Positions 6,653 through 6,716 of a stretch of DNA of 6,716 bases are shown piece by piece; the stretch's first letter is position 1, and each line of letters begins with the position of its first letter. The DNA comes from Planctomycetaceae bacterium. GTDB lineage: Bacteria > Planctomycetota > Planctomycetia > Pirellulales > Pirellulaceae. The notes beneath the pieces are model-generated. The model was not told the DNA's origin and ran no database searches. It saw nothing but the letters and a program-made list of their open reading frames with translations. The stretch covers positions 1 through 6,716 of the forward strand of contig SLEY01000503.1 of assembly GCA_007124535.1 (NCBI GenBank). Reading direction: 5' to 3'. The translations under genes and the position numbers were made by a program.

Positions 6653-6716
6653 ATGTCAACCAGCCCACGTGAGCGGATATCGCCGCGAGCGACACCGATT
6701 TCCTGGTTCTTCTTAG
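6653..6716 (+). CDS. Possible start of a divergent gene (partial, runs off the right edge)
   Basis: An ATG at 6653 opens a frame that has no stop to the end of the window and begins MSTSPRERISPRAT. AGAGG (6644-6648) lies 4 bases before it, which is slightly close but usable. The gene would be transcribed away from the lyase gene and would share its upstream region. Twenty-one codons are too few to recognise a family, and a stop-free stretch of this length is common by chance in GC-rich DNA. Confidence 0.22.
   Translation, partial: MSTSPRERISPRATPISWFFL

Noticed and set aside
6346..6654. A minus-strand open frame from 6654 into the lyase gene
   Set aside because: It reads through the REP-like repeat and then out of frame through the signal-peptide region of the lyase. 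The product shows no domain, and the lyase frame explains this stretch better.

Overview
The window holds two complete protein-coding genes on opposite strands whose 3' ends face each other, plus fragments at both edges. The DNA is GC-rich (about 60 % by eye). A proton-driven tripartite-type metal efflux pump and a secreted polysaccharide lyase point to a Gram-negative, glycan-degrading bacterium. The long form of the pump and the lyase subtype resemble, from memory, proteins of the PVC group (Verrucomicrobiota, Kiritimatiellota, Planctomycetota) or Bacteroidota. That placement is an inference and is not proven by the window.

Layout. Bases 1-36 can be read as the basic C-terminal tail of an upstream gene. 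Bases 45-4127 (+) encode a 1360-residue CusA/CzcA-type heavy-metal RND permease. It is about 300 residues longer than E. coli CusA. The extra length lies in several insertions, in four additional hydrophobic segments between TM6 and TM7, and in an extra C-terminal membrane helix followed by a Glu/His tail. The 156-base gap 4128-4283 between the converging genes holds hairpins that may end both transcripts, the best being an 11-bp GC-rich stem at 4234-4267. Bases 4284-6488 (-) encode a 734-residue exported family 8 polysaccharide lyase (chondroitin AC/hyaluronate/xanthan lyase type). Its start at 6488 is set by a ribosome binding site and a signal peptide. Bases 6489-6716 hold the lyase leader, a REP-like element with two related inverted ends (6536-6601), a near-palindrome inside it, and possibly the first 21 codons of a divergent gene that runs off the right edge.

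Function. The pump would export metal cations, probably with an adaptor and outer-membrane channel encoded upstream of the window. The lyase would cut uronic-acid-containing polysaccharides outside the cytoplasm. Nothing in the sequence ties the two functions together; they look like the ends of two unrelated transcription units. No RNA gene, CRISPR array or complete transposon is visible. I see no clear new multi-gene system. The observations most worth a second look are the pump's extra architecture and altered key residues, the lyase's shifted histidine motif, and the REP-like element that seems to supply part of the lyase promoter.
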